A stretch of DNA of 16,070 bases from Tidjanibacter sp. (GCA_017379955.1 JAFNVE010000064.1:1-16070), one strand, 5' to 3'. Positions 6,283 to 12,881 are shown, counted from the stretch's first letter. Program-made: numbers and translations. Notes: generated from the sequence alone by a model not told the origin.

Positions 6283-6293
6283 TGGGTATATCT

Positions 6294-6334
6294 AAAAGTT
6301 GTCTGCAATATCGAATTGCAGACAACTTTTGTTT
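6294..6334 (+). terminator. Strong intrinsic terminator downstream of prs
   Basis: A perfect 16 bp stem (6294-6309 with 6315-6330, loop ATCGA) starts AAAAGTTG and ends CAACTTTTG. The AT-rich flanks on both sides allow it to work in either direction. Confidence 0.75.
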
Positions 6335-6462
6335 ATGGGAGTTATAGGAACTATGGGAGTTATAGGAATTATAGGAATTATGGGAGATTAAGGAGATTAA
6401 TGAGATTAATGAGTTTAAGGAATATCTCTAAGTTCCCTACACTCCCTTCAATTCCCTTCAAC
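6335..6462 (+). repeat. Purine-rich 9-bp-period array with pyrimidine-rich arm
   Basis: GGGAGTTAT / GGAATTAT / GGAGATTAA units repeat irregularly over 6335-6420. They are followed by CTCTAAGTTCCCTACACTCCC-type sequence to about 6462, which is partly complementary to the first part. It is the same family as 2704-2840 but more degenerate. Confidence 0.6.
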
Positions 6463-6477
6463 TCATTTTTTTGGTTG

Positions 6478-6568
6478 GACGGAATTGGCTCGCTGCGCTC
6501 TGCTGTTGAACGAAATTGGCTCGCTGCGCTCTGCTGTTTGGCGAAATTGGCTCGCTGCGCTCGCCGAT
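6478..6568 (+). repeat. 31-bp tandem repeat, about three units
   Basis: The motif GAAATTGGCTCGCTGCGCTC begins at 6481 (GGAATTGG variant), 6512 and 6543, exactly 31 bases apart. The first two are followed by TGCTGTT, and the third diverges after GCGCTC. There are no spacers between units, so this is not a CRISPR array. No gene reads through it convincingly. Confidence 0.8.
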
Positions 6569-6588
6569 CTCGTTACTCCTTAATTTGC

Positions 6589-6730
6589 AAGAAAAGAGTA
6601 TTCGTCAGTTTTGCCTTTGGCAATTTGCATTAATAGTTTAGCCAAGAACAAAATTCATTTTGCCCTTGGCTAAACTATTAAAACAAAGTAGGTTGCATTT
6701 TATGCAACCTACTGACGAATACTTTTTCTT
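6589..6730. repeat. Three-hairpin element enclosed by a terminal inverted repeat
   Basis: The outer stem is AAGAAAAGAGTATTCGTCAG (6589-6608) with its near-perfect complement at 6712-6730 (one base deleted). Inside are three hairpins in series: TTGCC-TTT-GGCAA (6611-6623); a perfect 16 bp stem 6631-6646/6665-6680 with a further CAAAAT-TC-ATTTTG stem in its loop; and GTAGGTTGCAT-TTT-ATGCAACCTAC (6688-6712). The whole would fold into a cloverleaf-like shape. It ends 4 bases from the 3' end of tRNA-Ser (minus strand), so it may terminate or follow that transcript. Confidence 0.75.
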
Positions 6731-6734
6731 GATG

Positions 6735-6823
6735 CGGAGAGGACGAGATTCGAACTCGTGGTACGGAATAACCCGTACGTCGGTTTAGCAAACCGGTGGT
6801 TTCAGCCACTCACCCACCTCTCC
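6735..6823 (-). tRNA. tRNA-Ser (anticodon GCT)
   Basis: On the minus strand the acceptor GGAGAGG pairs with CCTCTCC. The D-arm contains GTGAGTGGCTGAAACCAC. The anticodon loop TTGCTAA gives GCT (complement at 6787-6789), reading AGC/AGU serine codons. A long variable arm (GTACGGGTTATTCCGTAC) marks a class II tRNA, and the T-arm is ACGAG-TTCGAAT-CTCGT. The discriminator is G and the 3' CCA is not encoded. The top anticodon-stem pair appears mismatched (C.A), which is tolerated in some tRNAs. Confidence 0.95.
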
Positions 6824-6868
6824 GTGGCATTATGCCTGAACTCTGCTCTTGTGGAGCGTTAAGCGGTG

Positions 6869-6899
6869 CAAATATAGTGATTTTTGTTTACCCACCAAA
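6869..6899 (-). promoter_or_regulatory. Promoter of tRNA-Ser
   Basis: Read on the minus strand: a -33 TTTG (6896-6899), 19 bases, then a -7 TATATTTG (6869-6876), followed by CACCG. Both boxes and the spacing fit the Bacteroidetes consensus. Transcription would start about 35 bases before the tRNA. Confidence 0.75.
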
Positions 6900-6970
6900 C
6901 TCTTACCCAAACTTTTTGCGTTTTTTTCTTATTTTGTCCGTGGCACGACAATTTAATTCTCTCGTTCCTC

Positions 6971-7001
6971 TTGCAAATCCGAGCCGATAATCTTATATTT
7001 G
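6971..7001 (+). promoter_or_regulatory. Promoter of the membrane protein / lactonase / GH5 operon
   Basis: A -7 TATATTTG (6994-7001) has TTG (6971-6973) 20 bases upstream as a -33 box. The start codon at 7028 follows after 26 bases. No comparable promoter is seen before the next two genes. Confidence 0.6.
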
Positions 7002-7027
7002 TGATTGTTAACTAACCTAACTGTCCT

Positions 7028-7447
7028 ATGAAAAACGTATTGTGGTATGTAATCGGTGTGCTCTGCGGAGTGTTGGTGATGATGATGCACGAGAGTGATA
7101 CTGCTCAACTCGAAGCCGAAGAGGGTATCGAAGTTGTTGAGGCACAAGACGTAAACAAACCACTGCCCGGATTGAAGATGTTCGATACACCTCAGAGTAG
7201 TGTTCCCGTTAAGTATTTGCAGATAACGGAGATTTATCCAAGCGGAGAGGCAGAAGCAAGAGAGGTTGAAAAAATAGGCACCAATTACATTAATCGTGAT
7301 ATTAAAGTGTTGATACTGCCCAAAGAGGGAGAGAATTTCTATACAAACCAAATAGTAACTATATCATCTACTCAAAAGGCGCAACGAGTAGGGGAGTACA
7401 ACACAGGTTATAGTATTCTTCCCGTTGTGCGCATTACCAATAAATAG
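7028..7447 (+). CDS. Small membrane-anchored protein of unknown function
   Basis: 139 residues. The N-terminal MKNVLWYVIGVLCGVLVMMMH is a single hydrophobic segment that probably stays as a signal anchor, since no clear signal peptidase or lipobox site follows. The remainder is hydrophilic and acidic at first (EAEEGIEVVEAQD), then a beta-rich domain (VPVKYLQITEIYPSGEAEARE, IKVLILPKEGENFYTNQIVTI) predicted to lie in the periplasm. I do not recognise the family. The stop codon is 26 bases before the lactonase-family gene and the only good promoter lies upstream of this gene, so it is probably first in a three-gene operon. Confidence 0.75.
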   Translation: MKNVLWYVIGVLCGVLVMMMHESDTAQLEAEEGIEVVEAQDVNKPLPGLKMFDTPQSSVPVKYLQITEIYPSGEAEAREVEKIGTNYINRDIKVLILPKEGENFYTNQIVTISSTQKAQRVGEYNTGYSILPVVRITNK

Positions 7448-7473
7448 AATATTAACACACCTAATCCGTAACT

Positions 7474-8565
7474 ATGAAACTAACCATCAATCGTTTAGCC
7501 CTTTTGCTGGCTCTGTTGTTGTTCTCTGCTTGTGGCAATCCTGCGGCTGAACAACTCGAACTCTATATTGGCACCTACACCGCAGAGGGTAGCGAGGGTA
7601 TCTATCGTGTCATCTTCGACAATGCCAAAGGCACTGCCACTGCTCCCGAACTTATGGTTGCAGTGGACAACCCATCATATCTTGCCTTCTCGCCCGACAA
7701 CGCCTATCTCTATGCGGTGAGCGAGGGCGAAACCAACGAAACATCTGCTCTTAATGCCTATGCTGTTGAGGCTGGCGGTACGCTCAGTCTTCTCTCGCGT
7801 CACGCAACGGGTGGTGCTGCTCCCTGCTATGTCAAGGTGGCGGGCGACTATGTCTATACAGCCAACTATCTGGGTGGCTCGGTGAGTGTTTTCCCGATTG
7901 CGCAGGATGGCTCAACAGATGAGGCAGTGCATATTGAGAAGTTCGAGCGCGAGGGCGATGTGGCTCACCTGCACGGACTCTTCGACGCCCCAGGCCGAGA
8001 ACTCTATGCCACCGATTTGGGACTCGACAACCTCTATCTTGTTGACCCCGTGACCGATACGGATAATACTTATCACTTCAACATCCTTACTACTACACAC
8101 CTGCCTGATGGCTTTGGCCCGCGTCATCTTGCCACATCGGTAGATGCTTCGAGGCTCTATGTGCTGGGCGAGTTGTCGGGTGAGGTCGCTGTGTTCGACA
8201 CCGAGAAGCGACCTTTTGAACTTCTGCAACTAATCCCCTCGGATAGTGTGGGTGGTGGCGGTTGTGCCGATATTCATCTCTCGCCCGATGGTCGTTTTCT
8301 CTATGCGAGCAATCGCCTGAAAGAGGATGGTATCTCGACCTTTGCTGTTGACGGTGAGGGACTTCTGACCAAGATTGACTACACCCATACAGGTATCCAC
8401 CCGCGCAACTTTACTCTCAGCCCCGATGGCCGTTGGTTGCTCTGCGCCAATCGCGACTCGGACAATATCCAGATATTTGAGCGCGACCTTGATAGTGGCA
8501 AGTTGACTAATACGGGTCGGGAGATATCGCTCAGTATGCCGGTCTGCCTCCTTTGGAAAAATTAA
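7474..8565 (+). CDS. Lactonase-family seven-bladed beta-propeller lipoprotein
   Basis: 363 residues. A lipoprotein signal (MKLTINRL...LLFSAC, Cys20) places it on the membrane outside the cytoplasm. The mature protein begins with ELYIGTYTAEGSEGIYRVIFD, typical of the lactonase (YbhE/Pgl-like, PF10282) family. Repeated blade signatures follow: YLAFSPDNAYLYAVSE, CYVKVAGDYVYTANYLGGSVSVF, HLSPDGRFLYASNR, and HPRNFTLSPDGRWLLCANRDSDNIQIFERD. Cytoplasmic family members hydrolyse 6-phosphogluconolactone. An exported copy beside a glycoside hydrolase cannot have that role and more likely acts on an extracellular sugar lactone or binds a ligand, which is inference. It is 26 bases after the membrane protein gene and 42 before the GH5 gene. 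Confidence 0.88.
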   Translation: MKLTINRLALLLALLLFSACGNPAAEQLELYIGTYTAEGSEGIYRVIFDNAKGTATAPELMVAVDNPSYLAFSPDNAYLYAVSEGETNETSALNAYAVEAGGTLSLLSRHATGGAAPCYVKVAGDYVYTANYLGGSVSVFPIAQDGSTDEAVHIEKFEREGDVAHLHGLFDAPGRELYATDLGLDNLYLVDPVTDTDNTYHFNILTTTHLPDGFGPRHLATSVDASRLYVLGELSGEVAVFDTEKRPFELLQLIPSDSVGGGGCADIHLSPDGRFLYASNRLKEDGISTFAVDGEGLLTKIDYTHTGIHPRNFTLSPDGRWLLCANRDSDNIQIFERDLDSGKLTNTGREISLSMPVCLLWKN

Positions 8566-8607
8566 CTAAACACACCTTATTTATTAACCAACAAAAATCA
8601 AACAACA

Positions 8608-9861
8608 ATGAAAAAACTTTTCCTTATTGCGTGTGCACTCTTCGCAATCTCTTGCGCAAAGAGTGATGGTGCTAATGGTGATGGCATCAACAAGAACAAG
8701 AATTTTATCACCATCGACGGTCCTAATCTTGTGGCTCCCGATGGTAGTAAATTCTTTATCAAGGGTACCAATGTGGGCAACTGGCTCAACCCCGAGGGCT
8801 ATATGTTCAACTTCGCAAAGACCAATTCGGCAGGTGCTATCGACCTGATGTTCCGTCAGTTGGTAGGCCCCGATTTTACTGCTGAGTTCTGGGCAGCCTT
8901 CAAGGATAACTATGTTACCGAGGCCGACATCGACTTCATCGCTTCGACTGGTGCCAACACTATCCGTGTGCCTTTCCACTACAAGCTTTTCACCGATGAG
9001 GATTATATGGGCTTGACCGCAAATCAGGACGGTTTTGCTCGTATCGACCAGCTGGTTGAGTGGTGTCGCGGTAAGGGTATCTATCTGATTCTCGATATGC
9101 ACGATGCCCCCGGTGGCCAGACAGGTGACAATATCGACGATAGCTACGGCTACCCCTGGCTCTTCGAGAGTGAGGCAAGTCAGGCTCTCTACTGCGACAT
9201 CTGGAAACGTATCGCCGACCACTACAAGAACGAGCCCGTAATCCTCGGCTACGACCTGCTCAATGAGCCTATTGCCCCATACTTCGAGAATCAGGCAGAG
9301 CTTGATGCTAAACTTGCTGATATCTATAAGATGGGTGTCGATGCAGTTCGCTCGGTGGATAAGAATCATATCATTATGCTTGGTGGTGCTCAGTGGAACG
9401 GCAACTTCCGCCCCTTGGAGAATACCCTCTTCGATGATGGTATTATGTATACCTGCCACCGCTATGGTGGTGCGACCGATGCTAATGCTATCCGCAGTTT
9501 CATCGAGTTCCGCGACCGCGTAAACCGTCCTATGTATATGGGTGAGATTGGCCACAACACCGACGAGTGGATGGCTTCGTTCTGCAAGACTATGGTTGAT
9601 AACAATATCGGCTACACCTTCTGGCCCTATAAGAAGATTGACAACAGCTGCTTTGCAGGTATCCCCGCTCCCGAGGGCTGGAATAGAGTTGTGCGCGCCT
9701 TCTCGGAGGCTCCCCGCTCTACCTATAACGAGATTCGTGCTGCTCGCCCCGACCAGACAGAGGCTCGCCGCCTGATGATGGAGTTTGTTGAGAATAGCAA
9801 GTTCGAAAACTGCAATATTCAGTCGTCGTATATCCGTGCTATTGGCCTGAAAGCAGAGTAG
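8608..9861 (+). CDS. Glycoside hydrolase family 5 lipoprotein (endoglucanase-like)
   Basis: 417 residues with a lipoprotein signal (MKKLFLIACALFAISC, Cys16), so anchored at the envelope, possibly on the surface. The catalytic domain begins near residue 40 (GTNVGNWLNPEG, as in cellulase-type GH5). Landmarks are IRVPFHY, ILDMHDAPGGQ (His165), the acid/base in DLLNEP (Glu220), MYTCHRYGG (His284), the nucleophile in MYMGEIGH (Glu313) and FWPYKK (Trp339). These are the expected GH5 retaining residues, so beta-glucan, mannan or similar beta-linked glycan hydrolysis is likely. The exact substrate cannot be assigned from sequence reading. No SusC/SusD pair lies nearby, so it is not in a classical polysaccharide utilisation locus. 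Probably the last gene of the operon from 6994. Confidence 0.9.
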   Translation: MKKLFLIACALFAISCAKSDGANGDGINKNKNFITIDGPNLVAPDGSKFFIKGTNVGNWLNPEGYMFNFAKTNSAGAIDLMFRQLVGPDFTAEFWAAFKDNYVTEADIDFIASTGANTIRVPFHYKLFTDEDYMGLTANQDGFARIDQLVEWCRGKGIYLILDMHDAPGGQTGDNIDDSYGYPWLFESEASQALYCDIWKRIADHYKNEPVILGYDLLNEPIAPYFENQAELDAKLADIYKMGVDAVRSVDKNHIIMLGGAQWNGNFRPLENTLFDDGIMYTCHRYGGATDANAIRSFIEFRDRVNRPMYMGEIGHNTDEWMASFCKTMVDNNIGYTFWPYKKIDNSCFAGIPAPEGWNRVVRAFSEAPRSTYNEIRAARPDQTEARRLMMEFVENSKFENCNIQSSYIRAIGLKAE

Positions 9862-9868
9862 AAAGCCT

Positions 9869-9942
9869 TATATTTGAGGAACTTTGCACTCCCCTCGCGA
9901 GGCCGCCCGCAACATACTTAAATGTATGTAAGGGCGGCCTCG
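9869..9942 (+). other. Promoter-like box followed by a GC-rich hairpin
   Basis: TATATTTG at 9869-9876 matches the -7 consensus, only 8 bases after the GH5 stop. Downstream, CGAGGCCGCCC (9898-9908) pairs perfectly with GGGCGGCCTCG (9932-9942) around an inner ACATAC/GTATGT stem. An alternative palindrome CCTCGCGAGG (9894-9903) overlaps the left arm. No T-run follows. The hairpin probably ends the GH5 transcript, but a short independent RNA is possible. Confidence 0.4.
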
Positions 9943-9992
9943 TTGTATAAACCTAAAATTCCTTCAATCCTATGACTCCTTCGGAGCATAAA

Positions 9993-10124
9993 ATGAGGGT
10001 GGTTGTTGTCGCCGTACTACTCTTGGTGTGGGTATATTCGAGAGTATGGCGAATGATACAATGTCTTGTCAAGCCCATCCTCCTTCTTTGGCTCTGTTGT
10101 AAAAGAGTCCGCATTTTGTTTTGA
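9993..10124 (+). CDS. Possible 43-residue hydrophobic small protein
   Basis: ATG 9993 opens a 43-codon frame ending TGA at 10122. The product starts MRVVVVAVLLLVWVYSRVW, a plausible single transmembrane segment, and ends with a basic, Cys-containing tail (LLLWLCCKRVRILF). No promoter or ribosome-binding signal is evident, and the frame overlaps the -33 region of the riboswitch promoter. Chance hydrophobic ORFs of this size are common, so this is only a candidate. Confidence 0.2.
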   Translation: MRVVVVAVLLLVWVYSRVWRMIQCLVKPILLLWLCCKRVRILF

Positions 10125-10150
10125 AAATTGATTTATCTTTTCTACCTTTG
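10120..10150 (+). promoter_or_regulatory. Promoter of the cobalamin riboswitch transcript
   Basis: TTTG (10120-10123), 19 bases, then TACCTTTG (10143-10150) is a near-ideal Bacteroidetes promoter. The transcript would begin near 10157, immediately before the riboswitch. Confidence 0.75.
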
Positions 10151-10159
10151 CTCTTGGAA

Positions 10160-10345
10160 ACGGTTTCTTAGTGCCAATCGGGTACGAGGGATTAAAAGGG
10201 AATGCCGTGAGATTCGGCAACAGTTCCCGCTGCTGTAAGTTCCTTTCGCTCAGAGCGAAATAAGGGTTTCGGTACGTTTGCCACTGGCCTGTATGTGGGG
10301 CTGGGAAGGCGCCGAAATGGAATAAGTCAGAAGACCTGCCGCCTC
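10160..10345 (+). promoter_or_regulatory. Cobalamin (vitamin B12) riboswitch
   Basis: The conserved parts of the class appear in order. GTGCC lies near 10171, then AAAGGGAATGCCGTGAGATTC. CAACAGTTCCCGCTGCTGTAA follows, and GCCACTG lies around 10280. The B12 box region GGGAAGGCGCC (10303-10313) is followed by AGTCAGAAGACCTGCC (ending 10340). It binds adenosyl- or another cobalamin in the nascent RNA and normally lowers expression of the downstream gene when B12 is plentiful. Here the next gene is a BtuG-like lipoprotein at 10724, which fits B12 uptake. The ORF crossing it is a shadow. Confidence 0.92.
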
Positions 10346-10487
10346 CAAGCAAAAGGATTTACCCTGCGGCGAATGGGGTTTCTGACAGAGTTTCTCGGCG
10401 GATTGGTCGGGCAAAATATGGGCATAGGGCCAAATGTTTTGCAAGAGCAAGAGCCAAACAAAAACATCGGTAAGAAAAGTGTTCGCA

Positions 10488-10518
10488 CGCGCAGGATTTT
10501 TCCAGCGCGATTTTTTTT
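10488..10518 (+). terminator. Intrinsic terminator in the riboswitch leader
   Basis: CGCGC (10488-10492) pairs with GCGCG (10505-10509), and GGA-TTTT-TCC forms the upper stem across one A.A mismatch. ATTTTTTTT follows (10510-10518). It lies about 145 bases after the B12 box and 205 before the gene, so the riboswitch may act by premature termination here. Confidence 0.65.
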
Positions 10519-10670
10519 GATTTTGCTTGGCCTGTGGTCGGCAATTTCAAGCCCTACCTCAATCGTCAACACTCTTGATGAGAGAGGAGGGAAGTAGTGT
10601 GAAAAAGGTGGTGGTGCGGCAGAGTGAAAGGAAAGGCTCTCTGTCGCCGCCCGCCGCCGAAAAGTAAAGC

Positions 10671-10686
10671 AAAAGACCGGTCTTTT
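10671..10686. promoter_or_regulatory. Perfect 16 bp palindrome ahead of the BtuG-like gene
   Basis: AAAAGACCGGTCTTTT is self-complementary and sits 37 bases before the ATG at 10724. It could be a protein-binding operator, or a short hairpin that ends in TTTT and acts on the transcript. No -7 element lies beside it. Confidence 0.4.
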
Positions 10687-10723
10687 AAATAACAGAAAAC
10701 TAACAATTTAACTGACAAATACA

Positions 10724-11797
10724 ATGAAGAAATTTTGGACTTTTCTTGCCCTGGCTGCGGGCGTGTTGGCTCTGAGTAGTTGCGGTGGTAACCTGGGTGG
10801 CGACCCGGAGGATTTCTCGCTATCGACCGATGCGGTGTACATCACAAATGAGGGTAATTGGAGCAGCGCAAATGCCTCGCTCAGCAGCTACGACCCTGTG
10901 ACCAAGGTTGTGGATAACAATGTCTTCCGTCGTAGCAACTCGGTGCCTCTCGGTGATGTGGCTCAGAGTTCGGCAGTCTATGGCGACGACCTCTATATTG
11001 TGGTTAATAATTCGGGCGTGGTGTTCCGTGTTGACCGCCAATCGATGAAGATTCAGGGCAAAATAGAGGGTCTCACCTCACCCCGTTTTATCGCTCTTGC
11101 CTCCGATAATAAGGGCTATATTTCGGAAATGTATACCAATCAGATAACTATCTTTAACCCTGCAAGTTGTGAGATTATTGGTAGTGTTACTCTGCCTGAG
11201 GATGCTTGCTCGGAACAGATGGTTGTTATTGGCGACAAACTCTACGTGGCGTGGTGGAGCTATGGCAAGAAGGTGTATGAGATTGATACCAAGACAGATA
11301 AGGTTGTCGGAGAAGTTGAGGTCGGCTTGCAGCCCTGCTCGATTGTTGCCGACAATGCGGGTAAGTTGTGGGTGCTCTCCGATGGAGGTGGCTATCCTCA
11401 GAATCCTGCCGGCTATGAGGCGCCTCGCCTGATGCGCATTAATCCCGTAACAAAGGCTGTGGAGCGCACTTTTACCTTCACCGAGGGCGACTATTTCTCC
11501 TCGCGATTGGCACTCAATGGCGCGGCTGATACCCTCTATTATACCGTTGGCGGCAAGGTGTGGCGTATGGCGGTTGGTGATACTTCGCTCCCCACGACCC
11601 CCTTTATCGATGAGGGTGTCTATTACTACTCGATGGCTGTCGACCCCGTTAGCAGCGACCTCTATGTAGGCGATGCGGGCGACTATGTAAATTCGGGTAG
11701 TGTGAGCCGTTATTCATCCTCGGGAGAGTTGATTGATAGCTTCTCGGTGGGTATTTCGCCCGGCTCAATAGTTTTTGGCACATCCAAAGTGGAGTAA
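10724..11797 (+). CDS. btuG: BtuG-like cobalamin-binding surface lipoprotein (beta-propeller)
   Basis: 357 residues with a lipoprotein signal (MKKFWTFLALAAG...SSC, Cys20). GGNLGGDPED follows the cysteine, with acidic residues compatible with surface export. The body is a YncE/DUF5074-type seven-bladed propeller: DAVYITNEGNWSSANASLSSYDP at the start, then recurrent blades such as DDLYIVVNNSGVVFRVD, NQITIFNPAS, DKLYVAWWSYGKKVYEID, GKLWVLSDGGGYPQNP and SDLYVGDAGDYVNSGSVSRYS. In Bacteroides, BtuG proteins of this fold capture vitamin B12 at the surface and pass it to the TonB-dependent transporter BtuB. The upstream cobalamin riboswitch supports that role strongly. No BtuB or other cobalamin gene is adjacent, so it stands alone here. 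Fold is confident; the B12 role is inferred from context. Confidence 0.8.
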   Translation: MKKFWTFLALAAGVLALSSCGGNLGGDPEDFSLSTDAVYITNEGNWSSANASLSSYDPVTKVVDNNVFRRSNSVPLGDVAQSSAVYGDDLYIVVNNSGVVFRVDRQSMKIQGKIEGLTSPRFIALASDNKGYISEMYTNQITIFNPASCEIIGSVTLPEDACSEQMVVIGDKLYVAWWSYGKKVYEIDTKTDKVVGEVEVGLQPCSIVADNAGKLWVLSDGGGYPQNPAGYEAPRLMRINPVTKAVERTFTFTEGDYFSSRLALNGAADTLYYTVGGKVWRMAVGDTSLPTTPFIDEGVYYYSMAVDPVSSDLYVGDAGDYVNSGSVSRYSSSGELIDSFSVGISPGSIVFGTSKVE

Positions 11798-12002
11798 TGG
11801 CTCGATAATTGTTTGTCTGTCGGCAAGTTCTGCGGATTATTATTTTGGGATGATTGTGTAAAAAAATGAAAAAATATATGAAAAATTAGGCAGTTACGAA
11901 AAAATGTACTAATTTAGGGGCTTGAAAGTGGTGCTAAATATAGTGCCTGAGTGTTAACGGATTGAAAAACAGACAAATAATTTAATTTATCGATTTACTA
12001 TT
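11798..12002. other. AT-rich gap with no recognised signal
   Basis: 205 bases between the BtuG-like gene and the DUF3575 gene. I see no clear terminator hairpin and no full TAnnTTTG match; TAATTTAG near 11910 is a one-mismatch candidate -7 element. Confidence 0.4.
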
Positions 12003-12539
12003 ATGAAAAAAGCATTATTTTTGGTGATGGCCGTATTCGCTATGGCAACCGTGTGCGATGCACAGAAGGTAACTTTGAAGACTAACGTACCTACTTTGGC
12101 TTTTGGTGCTGCTAACTTGGGCGTTGAGTTTGCTATCGCTCCTAAGTGGACTCTGGGTGCTGAGGGTACTGCTGTTGTATTCAACCCCTATGATAGCTTC
12201 TATGCTAATGGTTGGTTGGCAACCGGTGAGGTTCGCTACTATACCTGCAAGGCTTTCAATGGTCACCACTTTGGTCTTTATGGCAACGCTGGTCGTTTCG
12301 GCAAGTTGAACATTGGCGAGGGCTTTATTTCGAAGGTAGCTTGCGGTGGTCAGACTGCAGCTATGGCTGAGAACGTGAAGATGGCTTCGGTTGGTCTTTC
12401 GTATGGTTACTACTTCAAGCTTGGTACTCACTGGTCGATTGACGCTACTGTAGGTGTTGGCGCAAACTACGCTGGCAGCAGAAGCGACTGGGCTTTCGGT
12501 CTTGGCCGTGCACAGCTTGCTCTTGGTTACCGCTTCTAA
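12003..12539 (+). CDS. DUF3575 family outer-membrane beta-barrel-like protein
   Basis: 178 residues. An N-terminal signal peptide (MKKALFLVMAVFAMATVCDA, then QK) is followed by a glycine/aromatic-rich, alternating beta-strand protein ending in the outer-membrane-type terminus ALGYRF with a final Phe. VTLKTNVPTLAFGAANLGVEFAI, then WLATGEVRYYTCKAFNGHHFGLYG, match what I know of DUF3575, a Bacteroidetes envelope family whose precise role is unknown. It is predicted to be a small barrel in the outer membrane. Codons are strongly biased to a small set (ggt, gct, aag, ttg), like a highly expressed gene. It is monocistronic with its own terminator. Confidence 0.85.
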   Translation: MKKALFLVMAVFAMATVCDAQKVTLKTNVPTLAFGAANLGVEFAIAPKWTLGAEGTAVVFNPYDSFYANGWLATGEVRYYTCKAFNGHHFGLYGNAGRFGKLNIGEGFISKVACGGQTAAMAENVKMASVGLSYGYYFKLGTHWSIDATVGVGANYAGSRSDWAFGLGRAQLALGYRF

Positions 12540-12560
12540 TTAACCGAGAACCAAAATTAT

Positions 12561-12600
12561 ACAAGCGAGAGAAGTTCAATGCTTCTCTCGCTTGTTGTTT
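12561..12600 (+). terminator. Terminator of the DUF3575 gene
   Basis: ACAAGCGAGAGAAG (12561-12574) pairs perfectly with CTTCTCTCGCTTGT (12582-12595) around a 7-base loop, followed by TGTTT. It begins 21 bases after the stop codon. Confidence 0.8.
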
Positions 12601-12835
12601 ATGGGAGTGATGGGAACGTTGCGATTAAGCGAGAGCAGAGGCTGCTTGCAGACTATGCCGAGCGGGAGCAACGAAAAGACTGCGAAGCAGGATTAATTAT
12701 GGGAGTAATGGGAGAAAGAGCAAAACTGAAAACTGAAAGGTGAAAAGTGAAAGAAGGGAGTTTAGGGAGTTTAAAGAATTTAGGGAGAATAGGGAATTTA
12801 GGGAAATGAAGAGAGTTGAAGGGAAATTTTCGAAA
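12601..12835 (+). repeat. Purine-rich repeat stretch (9-bp-like units)
   Basis: Scattered GGGAGTGATGGGA and GGGAGTAATGGGAG units (12603-12716) are followed by CTGAAAACTGAAAGGTGAAAAGTGAAAG. A denser array of GGGAGTTTA / GGGAATTTA units runs over 12755-12810 and decays to GAAGGGAAAT. The units belong to the same family as 2704-2840 and 6335-6460, but the complementary arm is missing. No gene is supported. Confidence 0.6.
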
Positions 12836-12881
12836 ACCAATTAGGCTCTTTTGCAATGATTGGTTTTTCGGGTTTAGGGTT

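Larger units (their letters stand above)
10346..10723 (+). other. Long leader between riboswitch and BtuG-like gene
   Basis: This 378-base stretch has no supported gene. One frame (ATG 10373 to 10597, 74 codons) is open, but the intrinsic terminator cuts across it and its composition looks like chance. The stretch contains a terminator hairpin at 10488-10518 and a perfect palindrome at 10671-10686. The rest (G-rich, then CGCCGCCCGCCGCCG-like at about 10645-10660) shows no other structure I can support. Confidence 0.6.

Noticed and set aside
6478..6568. Possible CRISPR array
   Set aside because: The 31-bp units are contiguous direct repeats with no unique spacers, and there are no cas genes nearby.
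7474..8565. Naming the lactonase-family gene pgl (6-phosphogluconolactonase)
   Set aside because: The lipoprotein signal places it outside the cytoplasm, where 6-phosphogluconolactone is not expected.
8584..9555. Long minus-strand ORF (323 codons) opposite the GH5 gene
   Set aside because: It is the antisense shadow of a clear GH5 enzyme with all catalytic motifs, and its translation shows no recognisable domain or start signals.
10295..10597. 100-codon ORF overlapping the cobalamin riboswitch
   Set aside because: Its first part is riboswitch sequence and a terminator hairpin with a T-run cuts through it; the product resembles no family.
12601..12696. 31-codon frame after the DUF3575 terminator
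   Set aside because: It starts inside the purine-rich repeat stretch, follows a terminator with no promoter, and its product shows no recognisable feature.
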